This document shows positions 16,817-25,807 of a DNA stretch of 64,000 nt, piece by piece. The notes below the pieces were generated by a model. That model was not told the origin of the DNA. It saw only the letters and a program-made list of their open reading frames with translations, and did no database searches. The stretch's first letter is position 1. Each line of letters opens with the position of its first letter. Source of the stretch: Mucilaginibacter defluvii (GTDB lineage Bacteria; Bacteroidota; Bacteroidia; Sphingobacteriales; Sphingobacteriaceae); NCBI RefSeq assembly GCF_039543225.1, contig NZ_BAABJI010000002.1, positions 1,178,001 to 1,242,000 on the forward strand. The letters run 5' to 3'. The position numbers were made by a program, and so were the translations under genes.

Positions 16817-17590
16817 TTACACCAGTGTTGCTATTACTTTTTCCAGGTCGTGGAGTTTGAGCATATTGGGGCCGTCGCTTAGAGCATTGTCGGGGTCGGG
16901 GTGTACTTCCATAAAGTAACCGTCAGCGCCAAATGCTTTAGAGGCAAGGGCCATCATGGGTACAAAGGTACGGTCGCCGCCGGTTTTGCCGCCTGCACCA
17001 CCCGGGCGCTGTACCGAGTGGGTACAATCCATACAAACGGGGTGGCCAAAAGCTTTCATATCATAGATATTCCTAAAATCAACTGCCAGGTTATTGTAGC
17101 CGTACATGTTACCACGCTCGGTCAATATCACTTGGTTATTACCGGCCTCAATTACCTTTTGGGCCGGATAAAACATATCCGCCCCTGAAAGAAACTGCGC
17201 TTTTTTAACGTTCACAATTTTACCGGTTTGCGCGGCAGCAACCAACAGATCGGTTTGGCGGCATAAAAAGGCTGGTATCTGCAACACATCAACCACCTCG
17301 CCCACTACTGCTGCCTGGTGGCTTTCGTGTATATCGGTCAATATGGGTAAGCCAAAGCGCTCCTTTACATTATTCAGCATCTCTAAACCCTTCTCTAAAC
17401 CCGGACCACGGTATGAGTGGATAGATGTACGGTTAGCCTTATCAAACGATGATTTGAATATTACCGGCACATTAAATTTTTGCCCTACTTCGGCAACTTT
17501 TTCGGCAACGGTGTATAGCAGTTCCTGGCTCTCCATAACGCAGGGACCTAATATAAAGAATGGCTTTTGCCGTATTTGTTCAAACAACAT
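16817..17590 (-). CDS. kdsA: 3-deoxy-8-phosphooctulonate synthase
   Basis: A 257-residue KdsA that condenses phosphoenolpyruvate with arabinose-5-phosphate to Kdo-8-phosphate in the cytoplasm. Family signatures are FILGPCVMESQELL, FKSSFDKANRTS, YRGPGLEKGLEML, the LTDIHE stretch, QIPAFLCRQTDLL, KKAQFL, and DCTHSVQRPGG. The product feeds Kdo for lipid A core or a capsule. Neighbours kdsD and the UDP-sugar dehydrogenase suggest a surface glycan. KdsB and KdsC are not seen in the window. It starts 66 bp after the flavoprotein gene on the same strand. Confidence 0.96.
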   Translation of the reverse strand: MLFEQIRQKPFFILGPCVMESQELLYTVAEKVAEVGQKFNVPVIFKSSFDKANRTSIHSYRGPGLEKGLEMLNNVKERFGLPILTDIHESHQAAVVGEVVDVLQIPAFLCRQTDLLVAAAQTGKIVNVKKAQFLSGADMFYPAQKVIEAGNNQVILTERGNMYGYNNLAVDFRNIYDMKAFGHPVCMDCTHSVQRPGGAGGKTGGDRTFVPMMALASKAFGADGYFMEVHPDPDNALSDGPNMLKLHDLEKVIATLV

Positions 17591-17656
17591 AATGCTATAT
17601 TAATATCAGCAAAGATGCTAAAATTCGAGCCAATTATAAATTTATGACAATTTGGC

Positions 17657-18871
17657 TTACAGTGCCTGTGCTATAACAAAACCGCTTGCCCATGCCCACT
17701 GAAAATTATAGCCACCCAGCCAACCGGTTACATCAACACACTCGCCGCCAAAATATAGGCCGCGCACCTTTTTAGCTTCCAGTGTTTTGGATGATAGTTC
17801 ATCGGTTGACACCCCTCCGCGCATCACCTCGGCCTTATCGTACCCCTTATCTCCTGCCGGTTTCACTTTGAAATTATGTATCAGGCTTTCTATCACATCA
17901 ACATCTGCCTTGCTTAACGATGCCAGATTTTTTTGCACCGGCAGCCTATCGGCAAGCGCATCGGCAAACTTGCGGGTAAACAATCCGGAAAGTAAGGCCA
18001 GCAAAGTCTTTTTACCGTTGATGGTTCGCTCCTGCTGTATCAGTTCGGTTAAATTTTGGGTGGGCAGCAAATCGATATAAATAAACTCACCGGGTTTCCA
18101 GTACGATGATATTTGCAATATAGCAGGGCCGCTCAACCCCCAATGGGTAAACAGGATATTCTCCTCAAAACTTGCCTCATCATTCCACACCCGGCAAAAA
18201 ATACTGTTGCCTGATAGTTTCTCGTACCAGGGCTGATCCTTACCGGTAATAGTTAATGGTACCAGCGCGGGCGCTGTATCAACAACTGCCATACCGAATT
18301 TGCGTGCTACGCGCATCCCAATATCTGTAGCGCCCAGCTTAACAACTGGCAAGCCGCCCGAAGCCATAACTACTTTGGGCGCGGATATTTTTTGCTCGCG
18401 CATGTGCTGTTCGTATACAATCTCAAAGCCATTATCGGTTTGTTCAATACTTTTCACCGTGGCATAATAGTAGATTTGCTGACCCAAATCAGCACAAAGG
18501 TTGGCAAATATATTCACTACATCACGCGCTTTATCCGTCTCCGGGAATAGCTGACCCAATGTTTTTTCTTTTCCGCTGATGCCGTAAGCCTCAAAAAAAC
18601 TGATGGTATCATCTACTGTCCACTGCGCGAAGGCCGATTTGCAGAAGTGCGGGTTTTGCGATATAAACTGTTGGGCCGAAGCGTACAGGTTGGTATAATT
18701 ACACCTGCCGCCACCGCTGATGAGTATCTTAGCACCGGGACGGTCGTTCTTTTCCAATATCAATACACGCTTACCTAAAAAGCCGGCTTGTACGGCACAC
18801 ATGAGTCCGCAGGCGCCCGCTCCAATTATTATAGCGTCAAAATCTGTTTGTTTTATTAAATTTGCTGTCAT
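17657..18871 (-). CDS. BaiN/HI0933-family FAD-dependent oxidoreductase
   Basis: A 404-residue flavoprotein of the HI0933/YhiN/BaiN family. The FAD-binding FDAIIIGAGACGLMCAVQAG lies at residues about 10-30, followed by GAKILISGGGRCNYTN and the C-terminal GLYFGGECVDVTGWLGGYNFQWAWASG, which completes the FAD site. The physiological substrate is unknown. The start at 18871 is used because the fold begins there; the frame stays open for 31 more codons upstream, but that sequence is the complement of nuoA. The chosen ATG overlaps the divergent nuoA ATG in a CATG palindrome. Confidence 0.9.
   Translation of the reverse strand: MTANLIKQTDFDAIIIGAGACGLMCAVQAGFLGKRVLILEKNDRPGAKILISGGGRCNYTNLYASAQQFISQNPHFCKSAFAQWTVDDTISFFEAYGISGKEKTLGQLFPETDKARDVVNIFANLCADLGQQIYYYATVKSIEQTDNGFEIVYEQHMREQKISAPKVVMASGGLPVVKLGATDIGMRVARKFGMAVVDTAPALVPLTITGKDQPWYEKLSGNSIFCRVWNDEASFEENILFTHWGLSGPAILQISSYWKPGEFIYIDLLPTQNLTELIQQERTINGKKTLLALLSGLFTRKFADALADRLPVQKNLASLSKADVDVIESLIHNFKVKPAGDKGYDKAEVMRGGVSTDELSSKTLEAKKVRGLYFGGECVDVTGWLGGYNFQWAWASGFVIAQAL
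18857..18864 (+). promoter_or_regulatory. -7 box TAAATTTG, 5 nt before nuoA
   Basis: A perfect TAnnTTTG box that ends five bases before the nuoA ATG and lies inside the first codons of the divergent flavoprotein gene. Confidence 0.45.
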
Positions 18872-19493
18872 GCACGAGGTTTCGCAAATATCCGAATTTG
18901 GCAAGATAATGATATTTTTAATTGTCGGTTTTTTAGCCGTTGGCTTAACCTTTTTTTTGAACAAGCTACTGTCAAGGCAAAACCCTAACGATTTAAAGCT
19001 ATCCTCATACGAGTGCGGCGAGGAACCAACCGGCAGCGCATGGCTGCCCTTTAACTCCCGCTTTTATGTTATTGCCCTCATTTTTTTGCTGTTTGATGTA
19101 GAGATGGTGTTCGTTTTTCCCTGGGCTACGGTATTCGGCAATCATGAACTGATAGCCGCTGATAGCCGCTGGGGATGGTTCGCCTTAGCTGAGATGTTCA
19201 TATTTTTAGGCATACTGATATTGGGCCTGGTGTACGTTTGGCGCAAAGGCGACCTGGAATGGATAAAACCCAAGGTTACCCTGCCAAGCAGCGGTGTAAA
19301 CATTCCTGCCGCTTTGTACGAAAAAATAAACCTTGAGCAAAGTGTTTACCAGGTAAAGCCCTTTAGTATCGAAGCTATAGCCGCCGAACCGACAGTTGTT
19401 GCTGCACCGACCGCTGCCGTGGCTAATGCCGAAGCTCCTGTACGCAAACCTATGTTTAAACCAACTTTTAAAAAGCCCGGAAATGACGCCTGA
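18870..19493 (+). CDS. nuoA: NADH-quinone oxidoreductase subunit A, with C-terminal extension
   Basis: Membrane subunit of respiratory complex I. Residues 1-130 hold three transmembrane helices and the conserved loop [37 protein letters not shown] (key residues: the Cys in YECG and the acidic DVE). The total is 207 residues, clearly longer than the usual 120-130; the last 75 residues are a Pro/Ala/Val-rich tail ending in [15 protein letters not shown]. The tail should be on the cytoplasmic side or disordered. The gene overlaps nuoB by 11 bp. Its start overlaps the divergent flavoprotein start. Confidence 0.93.
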   Translation: MHEVSQISEFGKIMIFLIVGFLAVGLTFFLNKLLSRQNPNDLKLSSYECGEEPTGSAWLPFNSRFYVIALIFLLFDVEMVFVFPWATVFGNHELIAADSRWGWFALAEMFIFLGILILGLVYVWRKGDLEWIKPKVTLPSSGVNIPAALYEKINLEQSVYQVKPFSIEAIAAEPTVVAAPTAAVANAEAPVRKPMFKPTFKKPGNDA

Positions 19494-19965
19494 TTTAACG
19501 AACGAAAGTGGTGGTTTAGTAGTAACCAAAATGAACGACCTGCTCAACTGGGCGCGTATGTCATCCCTTTGGCCATTGAGTTTTGGTATTGCCTGCTGCG
19601 CTATCGAGATGATGGGCTCCATGGCATCAACGTACGATCTGGACAGGTTTGGCGTATTTCCTCGTCCATCAGCACGCCAGGCAGATGTAATTATCATCGC
19701 GGGAACCGTTACCTTTAAAATGGCCGAGCGCATTAAACGCCTTTACGAGCAGATGCCCGATCCTAAATATGTTATCTCCATGGGATCATGCTCCAACTGC
19801 GGCGGCCCTTACTGGCAGCACGGTTATCACGTAGTAAAAGGTGTTGACCGTGTTATACCCGTTGATGTTTACGTACAAGGCTGCCCACCACGCCCCGAAG
19901 CATTGATAGGCGCTATATTAGAACTACAGAAAAAGATTGAAACTGAGCAATTGGTTAGGATATGA
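19483..19965 (+). CDS. nuoB: NADH-quinone oxidoreductase subunit B
   Basis: A 160-residue complex I subunit carrying the terminal N2 4Fe-4S cluster. The ligands are visible: tandem Cys in [10 protein letters not shown], Cys in [12 protein letters not shown] and Cys in VQGCPPRPE. The start at 19483 inside the nuoA end gives the usual length. nuoC and the remaining nuo genes do not follow; a 38-codon ORF overlaps the stop and then a convergent gene begins. The rest of complex I must be encoded elsewhere. Confidence 0.95.
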   Translation: MTPDLTNESGGLVVTKMNDLLNWARMSSLWPLSFGIACCAIEMMGSMASTYDLDRFGVFPRPSARQADVIIIAGTVTFKMAERIKRLYEQMPDPKYVISMGSCSNCGGPYWQHGYHVVKGVDRVIPVDVYVQGCPPRPEALIGAILELQKKIETEQLVRI

Positions 19966-20078
19966 TGGAGTTTTTGGATACTCATTACCAGGCTTTGCTA
20001 TTTTTATTACTTAGTATTATTAGCTTTTCATATGGCGTTCAAAAAACAGCAAAAATGCATCTTTTATTCATTGATTAA
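19962..20078 (+). CDS. Possible 38-residue membrane micro-ORF coupled to nuoB
   Basis: An ATGA overlap with the nuoB stop opens a frame of 38 codons: short N-terminal [10 protein letters not shown], a hydrophobic segment [16 protein letters not shown] and a polar end [12 protein letters not shown]. It would be a single-pass membrane peptide. The stop shares a TTAA with the convergent neighbour's stop, as three other junctions in the window do. There is no homology evidence, and chance is possible. Confidence 0.35.
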   Translation: MMEFLDTHYQALLFLLLSIISFSYGVQKTAKMHLLFID

Positions 20079-20593
20079 AGTTTCTCCTCGGTAGCCGGCT
20101 CATCAAAAATAGTTGTATTCTCTTCTTTTTGTTGTTGATTTTTTTGTCGGCGTACACATTCAATAACAAGAACTAATACTATTAGAGCTGCTATATTTAG
20201 TTGAAAGGTAAACCCTTCATTTGATTTAATCGCCATTGAAAAATTCGATTGTATCAACCCTAAATTAAATTTCAAGCTACCTTCATTAAAGCCAAGCGCC
20301 AGTTGTACGCCTGAACTATAAGCAAACCCGTAACCAAGCATCTTCCAATGTACAAGTTGCAATATTTGATTTATGATAGTAAATAACACGCCATACTTTG
20401 CACCATGAAGAAGCTTTGCGCCTGAAACGATTGAGAAGATGAACAGTGATAAGCCTGTTGTAAATATCAGCAGTATTGGTCCATTAATCGCACCTGTTCC
20501 GCTAAGCAAATAGGCAAGCATCAGCAAGCCTGTTATACCGCCTACTATTTGCAGCCACGAGATAATTTTTAGGATAAGGTTGTATTTTTTCAT
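20075..20593 (-). CDS. Hypothetical four-helix membrane protein
   Basis: A 172-residue protein with about four transmembrane segments (NLILKIISWLQIVGGITGLLM is the first, in part; then GPILLIFTTGLSLFIFSIV; VLFTIINQILQL; LNIAALIVLVLVIECV) and a charged C-terminal tail (RRQKNQQQKEENTT). No known family is recognised. The ATG at 20593 is preferred over 20611, because the upstream ATG is part of a -7 promoter box. Confidence 0.7.
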   Translation of the reverse strand: MKKYNLILKIISWLQIVGGITGLLMLAYLLSGTGAINGPILLIFTTGLSLFIFSIVSGAKLLHGAKYGVLFTIINQILQLVHWKMLGYGFAYSSGVQLALGFNEGSLKFNLGLIQSNFSMAIKSNEGFTFQLNIAALIVLVLVIECVRRQKNQQQKEENTTIFDEPATEEKL

Positions 20594-20604
20594 AATAAGG
20601 TTAT

Positions 20605-20612
20605 CAAACATA
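20605..20612 (-). promoter_or_regulatory. -7 box TATGTTTG deciding a start codon
   Basis: A perfect TAnnTTTG match 11 nt before the ATG at 20593. It overlaps the more upstream ATG, so that codon is unlikely to be translated. Confidence 0.45.
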
Positions 20613-20704
20613 AAAAATTAAAACAACTTTACCGTTATAACATTTAATAGCAGTAATTTAATAAGTGAAATGCCGGTTTAGGCATAGTACCTTGAACCCA
20701 CAAT

Positions 20705-21763
20705 ATGTATTTAGCTTTAACCATCACAAGTTTTCTGCTTGTATTTCTTGTTTTCTTGCCGCTCATTAAACATAGCTACTGGGTGTTTCGCTCATTGGAA
20801 TATCCACGTTTCCAAAAATTTATTATTTGTGTAGCAGTATTTATTGGCTGGGGTATACTTTATTCTTTTACCCGGCAGATAAATATTTATGCCCTCGCGG
20901 CATTATGCGCAGCAATCATATACCTGATATTTAAAATATATAACTACACTGTTTTCGCCCCTAAAGAAGTGCGCGGAATAAAAAGCCGCGATGAAAAAAA
21001 CGAAATTAAAGTACTATCTGCCAATGTATTTCAGGACAATACACAATATCAGCGCCTGCTTGAACAGATTAAAAGCGCCGATCCGGACGTGATATTCCTG
21101 CTGGAAACAGACGACAAATGGGAAGCGGGCGTACAGCAACTCGAAGCGGACTACCCGCATATGCTCAAGGCACCGCTGGATAACACTTACGGACTACTTT
21201 TTTACAGCCGCTTTCCGCTGAGCGATGGAAAGGTTAACTATCTCATAAAAAACGACATTCCTTCTATAGAAGCTATAATTCATCTGCCATCCGGCGTAAA
21301 GGTACAGCTGTGGGGCTTGCATCCTGAGCCGCCGGTACCGGGCGAAAGCCTATATTCTACCGCCAAGGATAAAGAGTTGATGAAGATCGCTTTAAAGGCC
21401 CGTGATTGCGAATTACCCATTCTGGTTTTTGGCGACCTGAACGACGTGGCTTGGAGCTATACCACTACTCTTTTCAGCAAGGTGAGCGATCTGCTTGATG
21501 TGCGTAAAGGCCGCGGCTTTTACAGTACCTTTTCGGCCAAGCACTGGTTTTTGCGTTTTCCGCTTGATTATATTTTTTGTTCGGCCGAGTTTGGCTTGGT
21601 ACAAATGCGCCGCCTGCCCTACAACGGATCAGACCATTACCCGATATTTACCCACCTGATATTTAACAAGCGTCTTGAACGTGTTCAAGATGGCCCCGAT
21701 GCCGACCACGAAGACATTGAAGAAGCTAAAGAAATACTGGAAAAGGAAGTAGAAAAGGACTAA
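20705..21763 (+). CDS. Membrane-bound endonuclease/exonuclease/phosphatase family protein
   Basis: A 352-residue protein. Three N-terminal hydrophobic segments (residues about 1-85) anchor it, followed by an EEP-fold domain with VLSANVFQDN, the metal Glu in FLLETDDKW, HPEPP with the catalytic His region, VFGDLNDVAW and the terminal catalytic His in GSDHYPI. The substrate may be a nucleic acid, a phospholipid or an inositol phosphate; it cannot be decided. The C-terminal tail is acidic (EDIEEAKEILEKEVEKD). A strong bidirectional hairpin follows. Confidence 0.88.
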   Translation: MYLALTITSFLLVFLVFLPLIKHSYWVFRSLEYPRFQKFIICVAVFIGWGILYSFTRQINIYALAALCAAIIYLIFKIYNYTVFAPKEVRGIKSRDEKNEIKVLSANVFQDNTQYQRLLEQIKSADPDVIFLLETDDKWEAGVQQLEADYPHMLKAPLDNTYGLLFYSRFPLSDGKVNYLIKNDIPSIEAIIHLPSGVKVQLWGLHPEPPVPGESLYSTAKDKELMKIALKARDCELPILVFGDLNDVAWSYTTTLFSKVSDLLDVRKGRGFYSTFSAKHWFLRFPLDYIFCSAEFGLVQMRRLPYNGSDHYPIFTHLIFNKRLERVQDGPDADHEDIEEAKEILEKEVEKD

Positions 21764-21767
21764 ACAG

Positions 21768-21802
21768 AAACGGGGTTAAGTGAATATCACTTAACCCCGT
21801 TT
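21768..21802. terminator. Bidirectional terminator between EEP gene and proS
   Basis: Perfect arms AAACGGGGTTAAGTGA and its complement enclose a 3-nt loop, with A and T runs on each side. It serves both convergent genes. Confidence 0.85.
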
Positions 21803-21820
21803 TATATTATCAGGCAGGTA

Positions 21821-23293
21821 TTAATATGCCCTGGCAAATAATACTCTTTGGGTTGATGGCTTGCCGGTCAGTATACATTTACCTTCTTCCTGCTTATTAT
21901 TCAAAGGGATGCAGCGAATGGTAGCTTTAGTTTCATCCTTGATACGTTGCTCCGTTTCGGGTGTGCCATCCCAATGTGCCGATAGAAAACCCGGTTTTTC
22001 ATCCAGTAAACGCTTAAACTCCTCGTAAGTATCCACCTCGGTAGTATTTTCTTCACGGAAGTTATAGGCCTTGCTATAAATGTTGCTCTGTATTTCATCC
22101 AGTAATCCTTCAATCACGTTGGCCAAACCTTCCTGTTGTACGGTTTCTTTGGTTTTGGTATCGCGTCGGGCAAGCTCCACAGTGCCGTTCTGCATATCGC
22201 GGCTACCAATGGCCACACGCACCGGCACACCTTTTAATTCGTACTCAGCAAACTTGAAGCCGGGGCGCTGCGTATCCCGGTTATCAAACTTAACGGAGAT
22301 GCCTTTTGCCTTTAATTCAGTCGTTAAGGTTTTAACATACGCGCTGATGTTTTCCAGCTCTTCATCATGCTTATAAATCGGCACAATAACTACTTGTATC
22401 GGTGCCAGTTTCGGTGGCAATACCAGGCCGGCATCATCTGAGTGCGCCATGATTAAAGCACCGATTAAACGGGTTGATACGCCCCATGAAGTAGCCCAAA
22501 CATAATCAAGCTTGCCCTCTTTATTAGCAAACTTCACATCAAATGCCTTGGCAAAATTTTGCCCTAAAAAATGCGAGGTACCGGCCTGCAAAGCCTTACC
22601 ATCCTGCATTAAAGCCTCAATACAATAAGTATCTAACGCGCCTGCAAAACGCTCATTGGCCGTTTTACGGCCACGCACTACAGGTAGGGCCAGCCAGTTT
22701 TCGGCAAAGTCAGCATACACATCCAACATTTGTTCGGTTTCGGCAACAGCTTCTTCAGCCGTAGCATGCGCAGTATGGCCTTCCTGCCATAAAAACTCAC
22801 TGGTACGTAAAAACATACGGGTGCGCATTTCCCAACGCATTACGTTGGCCCACTGGTTAACCAGTATGGGCAGGTCGCGGTACGATTGTATCCAACCTTT
22901 ATAGGTATTCCAGATAATGGTTTCGGATGTCGGGCGGATGATCAGCTCTTCCTCCAGTTTTGCTTCCTCGTCCACAATAATTTGCCCGTTCTCGTCGTTT
23001 TTCAGGCGATAATGAGTTACAACCGCGCATTCTTTAGCGAAGCCTTCAACGTGGCTCGCCTCTTTGGAGAAGAATGATTTTGGTATTAAAAGCGGAAAGT
23101 AAGCATTGCTGTGACCGGTATCTTTAAACATTTTATCGAGCACGGCCTGCATCTTTTCCCATATCGAATAGCCGTAAGGCTTGATGATCATGCAGCCGCG
23201 CACGGGCGAATATTCAGCCATGTCAGCTTTTATTACTAACTCATTAAACCATTGCGAATAATCTTCGTCTTTACTAATAATGCCTTTGCTCAT
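21821..23293 (-). CDS. proS: Prolyl-tRNA synthetase, archaeal/eukaryotic-like type
   Basis: A 490-residue class II synthetase attaching proline to tRNA-Pro. Visible features are motif 2 around [32 protein letters not shown] (key Arg residues), the ATP-binding [19 protein letters not shown], an anticodon-binding domain ([20 protein letters not shown]) and a C-terminal Zn-domain-like part ending in LFARAY. It lacks the INS editing insertion of the bacterial long type, which fits the ProS type 3 found in Bacteroidota. It is monocistronic between a terminator and a divergent lipoprotein gene. Confidence 0.96.
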   Translation of the reverse strand: MSKGIISKDEDYSQWFNELVIKADMAEYSPVRGCMIIKPYGYSIWEKMQAVLDKMFKDTGHSNAYFPLLIPKSFFSKEASHVEGFAKECAVVTHYRLKNDENGQIIVDEEAKLEEELIIRPTSETIIWNTYKGWIQSYRDLPILVNQWANVMRWEMRTRMFLRTSEFLWQEGHTAHATAEEAVAETEQMLDVYADFAENWLALPVVRGRKTANERFAGALDTYCIEALMQDGKALQAGTSHFLGQNFAKAFDVKFANKEGKLDYVWATSWGVSTRLIGALIMAHSDDAGLVLPPKLAPIQVVIVPIYKHDEELENISAYVKTLTTELKAKGISVKFDNRDTQRPGFKFAEYELKGVPVRVAIGSRDMQNGTVELARRDTKTKETVQQEGLANVIEGLLDEIQSNIYSKAYNFREENTTEVDTYEEFKRLLDEKPGFLSAHWDGTPETEQRIKDETKATIRCIPLNNKQEEGKCILTGKPSTQRVLFARAY

Positions 23294-23343
23294 TTTATAT
23301 TTGTGGAATGAAATTTGACCGTTAGATTAATATATAACGCCGC

Positions 23344-23351
23344 CAAATTTA
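23344..23351 (-). promoter_or_regulatory. -7 box TAAATTTG upstream of proS
   Basis: Perfect TAnnTTTG match 50 nt before the proS ATG; no TTTG at the expected -33 distance. Confidence 0.35.
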
Positions 23352-23397
23352 TACATTTAAAATTTATCCGAGTTCGAACTTTTTACCAAACATATAC

Positions 23398-24303
23398 ATG
23401 AAACTTCATATTACCATAGGAATTGCATTACTCGGCGCTGCAGCACTGAGTTCATGCTCAACCACCAAACTGGCTTCCAACCAGAGTTTTGGCGATGACG
23501 ATGTGTATCATACCCAGGCCAAAGCAGGTGACGCACCGGTTTACGCGGCACGCCCCGTTTACCGCAACGAGGATCCGGGTGTGGGCAGCGACGGCTACGA
23601 GGATGATTACTACACAACTGATGATGAGTATTATTACTACGATGATTATTCATCGCGCATAAACCGCTTCGGTTATTTTTCGCCGTTCGGTTATTACGAT
23701 AATTTGTACTATGGCTATGGCCCTTACGGACCAGGTTACGGCAGCGGCTGGGGCCTTGGTTTAGGTTACGGATATGGCGGCTGGGGTTTAGGCGTAGGTT
23801 ACGGCTGGGGCGGCTATGGTTATTCTCCATGGGGTTACTCGCCCTGGGGTTATGGTGGTTATGGCTACGGACTTGGTTACGGTGGGTTAGGTTATTCTTA
23901 CTGGGGCACCGGTTGGGGTGGTTCACCTTACTGGGGCGTATACTCTGCGTACCGTTCATCAGGCAATGCCCGTCCTATCAGAGGTTCAGGCAATCCGCGC
24001 AGTGGTTTAACAGCCGGCCGTAACAGTATGGGTAACAACAATGGCGCAGCTTATTATCCAAACCGCCCGAACAGGCTTAGCGGCACCGGCGCAAACGGAT
24101 CATACACAGGCCGAGGTAGTAATGGCGCAGGCCGAGATGTGAGCGGCGATAGCCGTGTAACAAGGCCTACACGCGAGGCGCAACCATCATATCAGCCGCA
24201 ACCAACTTCGCGTCCGTCTTCATCTCCATCAAGCTTTGGTGGCGGTTCGTCAGGTGGTGGCTCACGTGGCGGTGGTGGTGGCGGCCGTCCTTCACGCAAC
24301 TAA
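23398..24303 (+). CDS. Gly/Tyr/Trp-rich low-complexity lipoprotein
   Basis: A 301-residue protein with a lipoprotein signal (lipobox LSSC, Cys20) and so attached to the outer or inner membrane. Residues about 60-90 are rich in Asp and Tyr (DDYYTTDDEYYYYDDY). Residues about 100-185 are an aromatic glycine-rich repeat of YG, GWG and SPWGY units, and the C-terminal third is Ser/Arg/Asn/Gly-rich, ending in a GGGSRGGGGGGRP stretch. There is no enzyme motif. It could be an adhesive or flexible surface protein. It is 36 bp upstream of an outer-membrane protein gene, likely the same operon. Confidence 0.8.
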   Translation: MKLHITIGIALLGAAALSSCSTTKLASNQSFGDDDVYHTQAKAGDAPVYAARPVYRNEDPGVGSDGYEDDYYTTDDEYYYYDDYSSRINRFGYFSPFGYYDNLYYGYGPYGPGYGSGWGLGLGYGYGGWGLGVGYGWGGYGYSPWGYSPWGYGGYGYGLGYGGLGYSYWGTGWGGSPYWGVYSAYRSSGNARPIRGSGNPRSGLTAGRNSMGNNNGAAYYPNRPNRLSGTGANGSYTGRGSNGAGRDVSGDSRVTRPTREAQPSYQPQPTSRPSSSPSSFGGGSSGGGSRGGGGGGRPSRN

Positions 24304-24339
24304 TATTCATCCAATTATCACGTTAACCTATATTAACAA

Positions 24340-25806
24340 ATGAAATTCAAACATATACTAAGTGCGATGGCTATGGTAGCCATCGCCAAAAGTAGCTTTG
24401 CCCAATATTCTCAGGATGCGCTGAGGTTTTCAACCACACAACCCGGTTCAACCGCTCGTATAAAGGCAATAGGTAATGCCAACGTTGCCGTAGGTGGCGA
24501 CCTTACTTCAGTTAGTGGCAACCCGGCCGGCCTGGGTTTTTTTACAAGGTCTGAGATCAGCGTGACGCCGGAGTTCAACATGTTCAAATCAAAAAGTGAT
24601 TACCTCGGCAATACCACTAACGATAGTAAGAACAATGGCAACCTGAATAACGCGGCGGCCGTTTTTTACTCTCAGCTGAGTACTGCACGCGGAGCGAAAA
24701 AAACAGAGGGTTGGTTAAGTCTTAACTTCGGTTTAGGGTATAGCCGCACTAATAATTTTTATGATAATACCACTTACGGTGGCAACAATGGGTCAAGTTC
24801 GATAAGTGATTATTATGCTGACAGAGCAAATAACAGCGGTACAGATTTATTGGCGGATTGGGCCTTTGCACATAAATTGATTGACGTTTATGGCAACGCT
24901 TATGGCAGCAACGTTATCATCAATGGTAATACGGATGCAATACAGCGCAACGTGATTACCCGCACCGGCGGACAATCGGAATTTAACCTTGCCCTTGGCG
25001 CAAACAACAGCAACAAGTTTTACATAGGTGCAAGTTTAGGTATCGCTACTATAAACTATAATTCTACACAAGTATTTTCTGAAAGCGGTGATGTTTCGTT
25101 ATTAGAAAACAATACAGACGTAACGCGAGGCTTTCAATCGGCTTTCATGCAGGATCAGGCCACGCGGGGTACGGGCGCCAATATTAAATTGGGTATGATC
25201 TATAAACCCGTTGAGGCGCTACGTTTAGGCTTTAACTTTACCTCGCCTACCTGGTATAATATGGAAGACACTTACCGAGAAACTTTGGCCACCGATATAA
25301 GCGGCGACAAGAGCTATCGTAACTCAGAGGTTTATACTTTGAATTATGACCTGCGCACGCCATTGAAAGTAGCTGGCGGTATTGCTTACTTCTTTAAAAA
25401 CTATGGTTTTATAACCGGCGATGTGGAGTACGTTGATTACAGCTCCGCGAAGCTGATGAGTAATGATAGCTATGATGCTGAATATGAAGATAACCCGAAC
25501 ATTCGCACCTTCTATAAAGGTGCTATCAATACCCGTTTTGGTGCCGAAGCGCGTTTAGGTAAGTTTGCTTATTTACGTGGTGGTTACAACATTTTTGGCA
25601 ACCCGATGAAAGATAATGGCAGCAATATTAAAACCGCATCAGGTGGTTTAGGCTTCCGTTCGGGCCATTACTCTATTGATGCTACTTATCTGCATAGCAC
25701 CGGCTCAAACACAGTTTTCCCCTATGAGGTAGGTGACGCAAGTCCGTCAGCTACTATAAACCGCACAAACGATAATTTGTATCTGACAGTAAGTTACAGA
25801 TTCTGA
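24340..25806 (+). CDS. Outer-membrane FadL/OmpP1-like protein
   Basis: A 488-residue predicted beta barrel with a signal peptide (MKFKHILSAMAMVAIAKSSFA). The N-terminus after cleavage (SQDALRFSTTQPGSTARIKAIGNANVAVGGD, then SGNPAGLGFF) matches the OmpP1/FadL/TodX start, and the C-terminus ends with the aromatic NLYLTVSYRF expected for barrel insertion. It may transport hydrophobic molecules, but the ligand is unknown. Gly/Asn-rich loops are frequent. It follows the aromatic lipoprotein gene by 36 bp. Confidence 0.85.
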   Translation: MKFKHILSAMAMVAIAKSSFAQYSQDALRFSTTQPGSTARIKAIGNANVAVGGDLTSVSGNPAGLGFFTRSEISVTPEFNMFKSKSDYLGNTTNDSKNNGNLNNAAAVFYSQLSTARGAKKTEGWLSLNFGLGYSRTNNFYDNTTYGGNNGSSSISDYYADRANNSGTDLLADWAFAHKLIDVYGNAYGSNVIINGNTDAIQRNVITRTGGQSEFNLALGANNSNKFYIGASLGIATINYNSTQVFSESGDVSLLENNTDVTRGFQSAFMQDQATRGTGANIKLGMIYKPVEALRLGFNFTSPTWYNMEDTYRETLATDISGDKSYRNSEVYTLNYDLRTPLKVAGGIAYFFKNYGFITGDVEYVDYSSAKLMSNDSYDAEYEDNPNIRTFYKGAINTRFGAEARLGKFAYLRGGYNIFGNPMKDNGSNIKTASGGLGFRSGHYSIDATYLHSTGSNTVFPYEVGDASPSATINRTNDNLYLTVSYRF

Positions 25807-25807
25807 T

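Noticed and set aside
18872..18964. N-terminal extension of the flavoprotein in the same frame
   Set aside because: It is the complement of the nuoA coding sequence and lies before the FAD-binding fold; the downstream ATG is better.
23411..23959. Long open frame opposite the Gly/Tyr-rich lipoprotein gene
   Set aside because: It is an Arg/His/Asn-rich translation of the complement of repetitive GGT/TAT codons, with no domain or plausible start; an artefact of the repeat.
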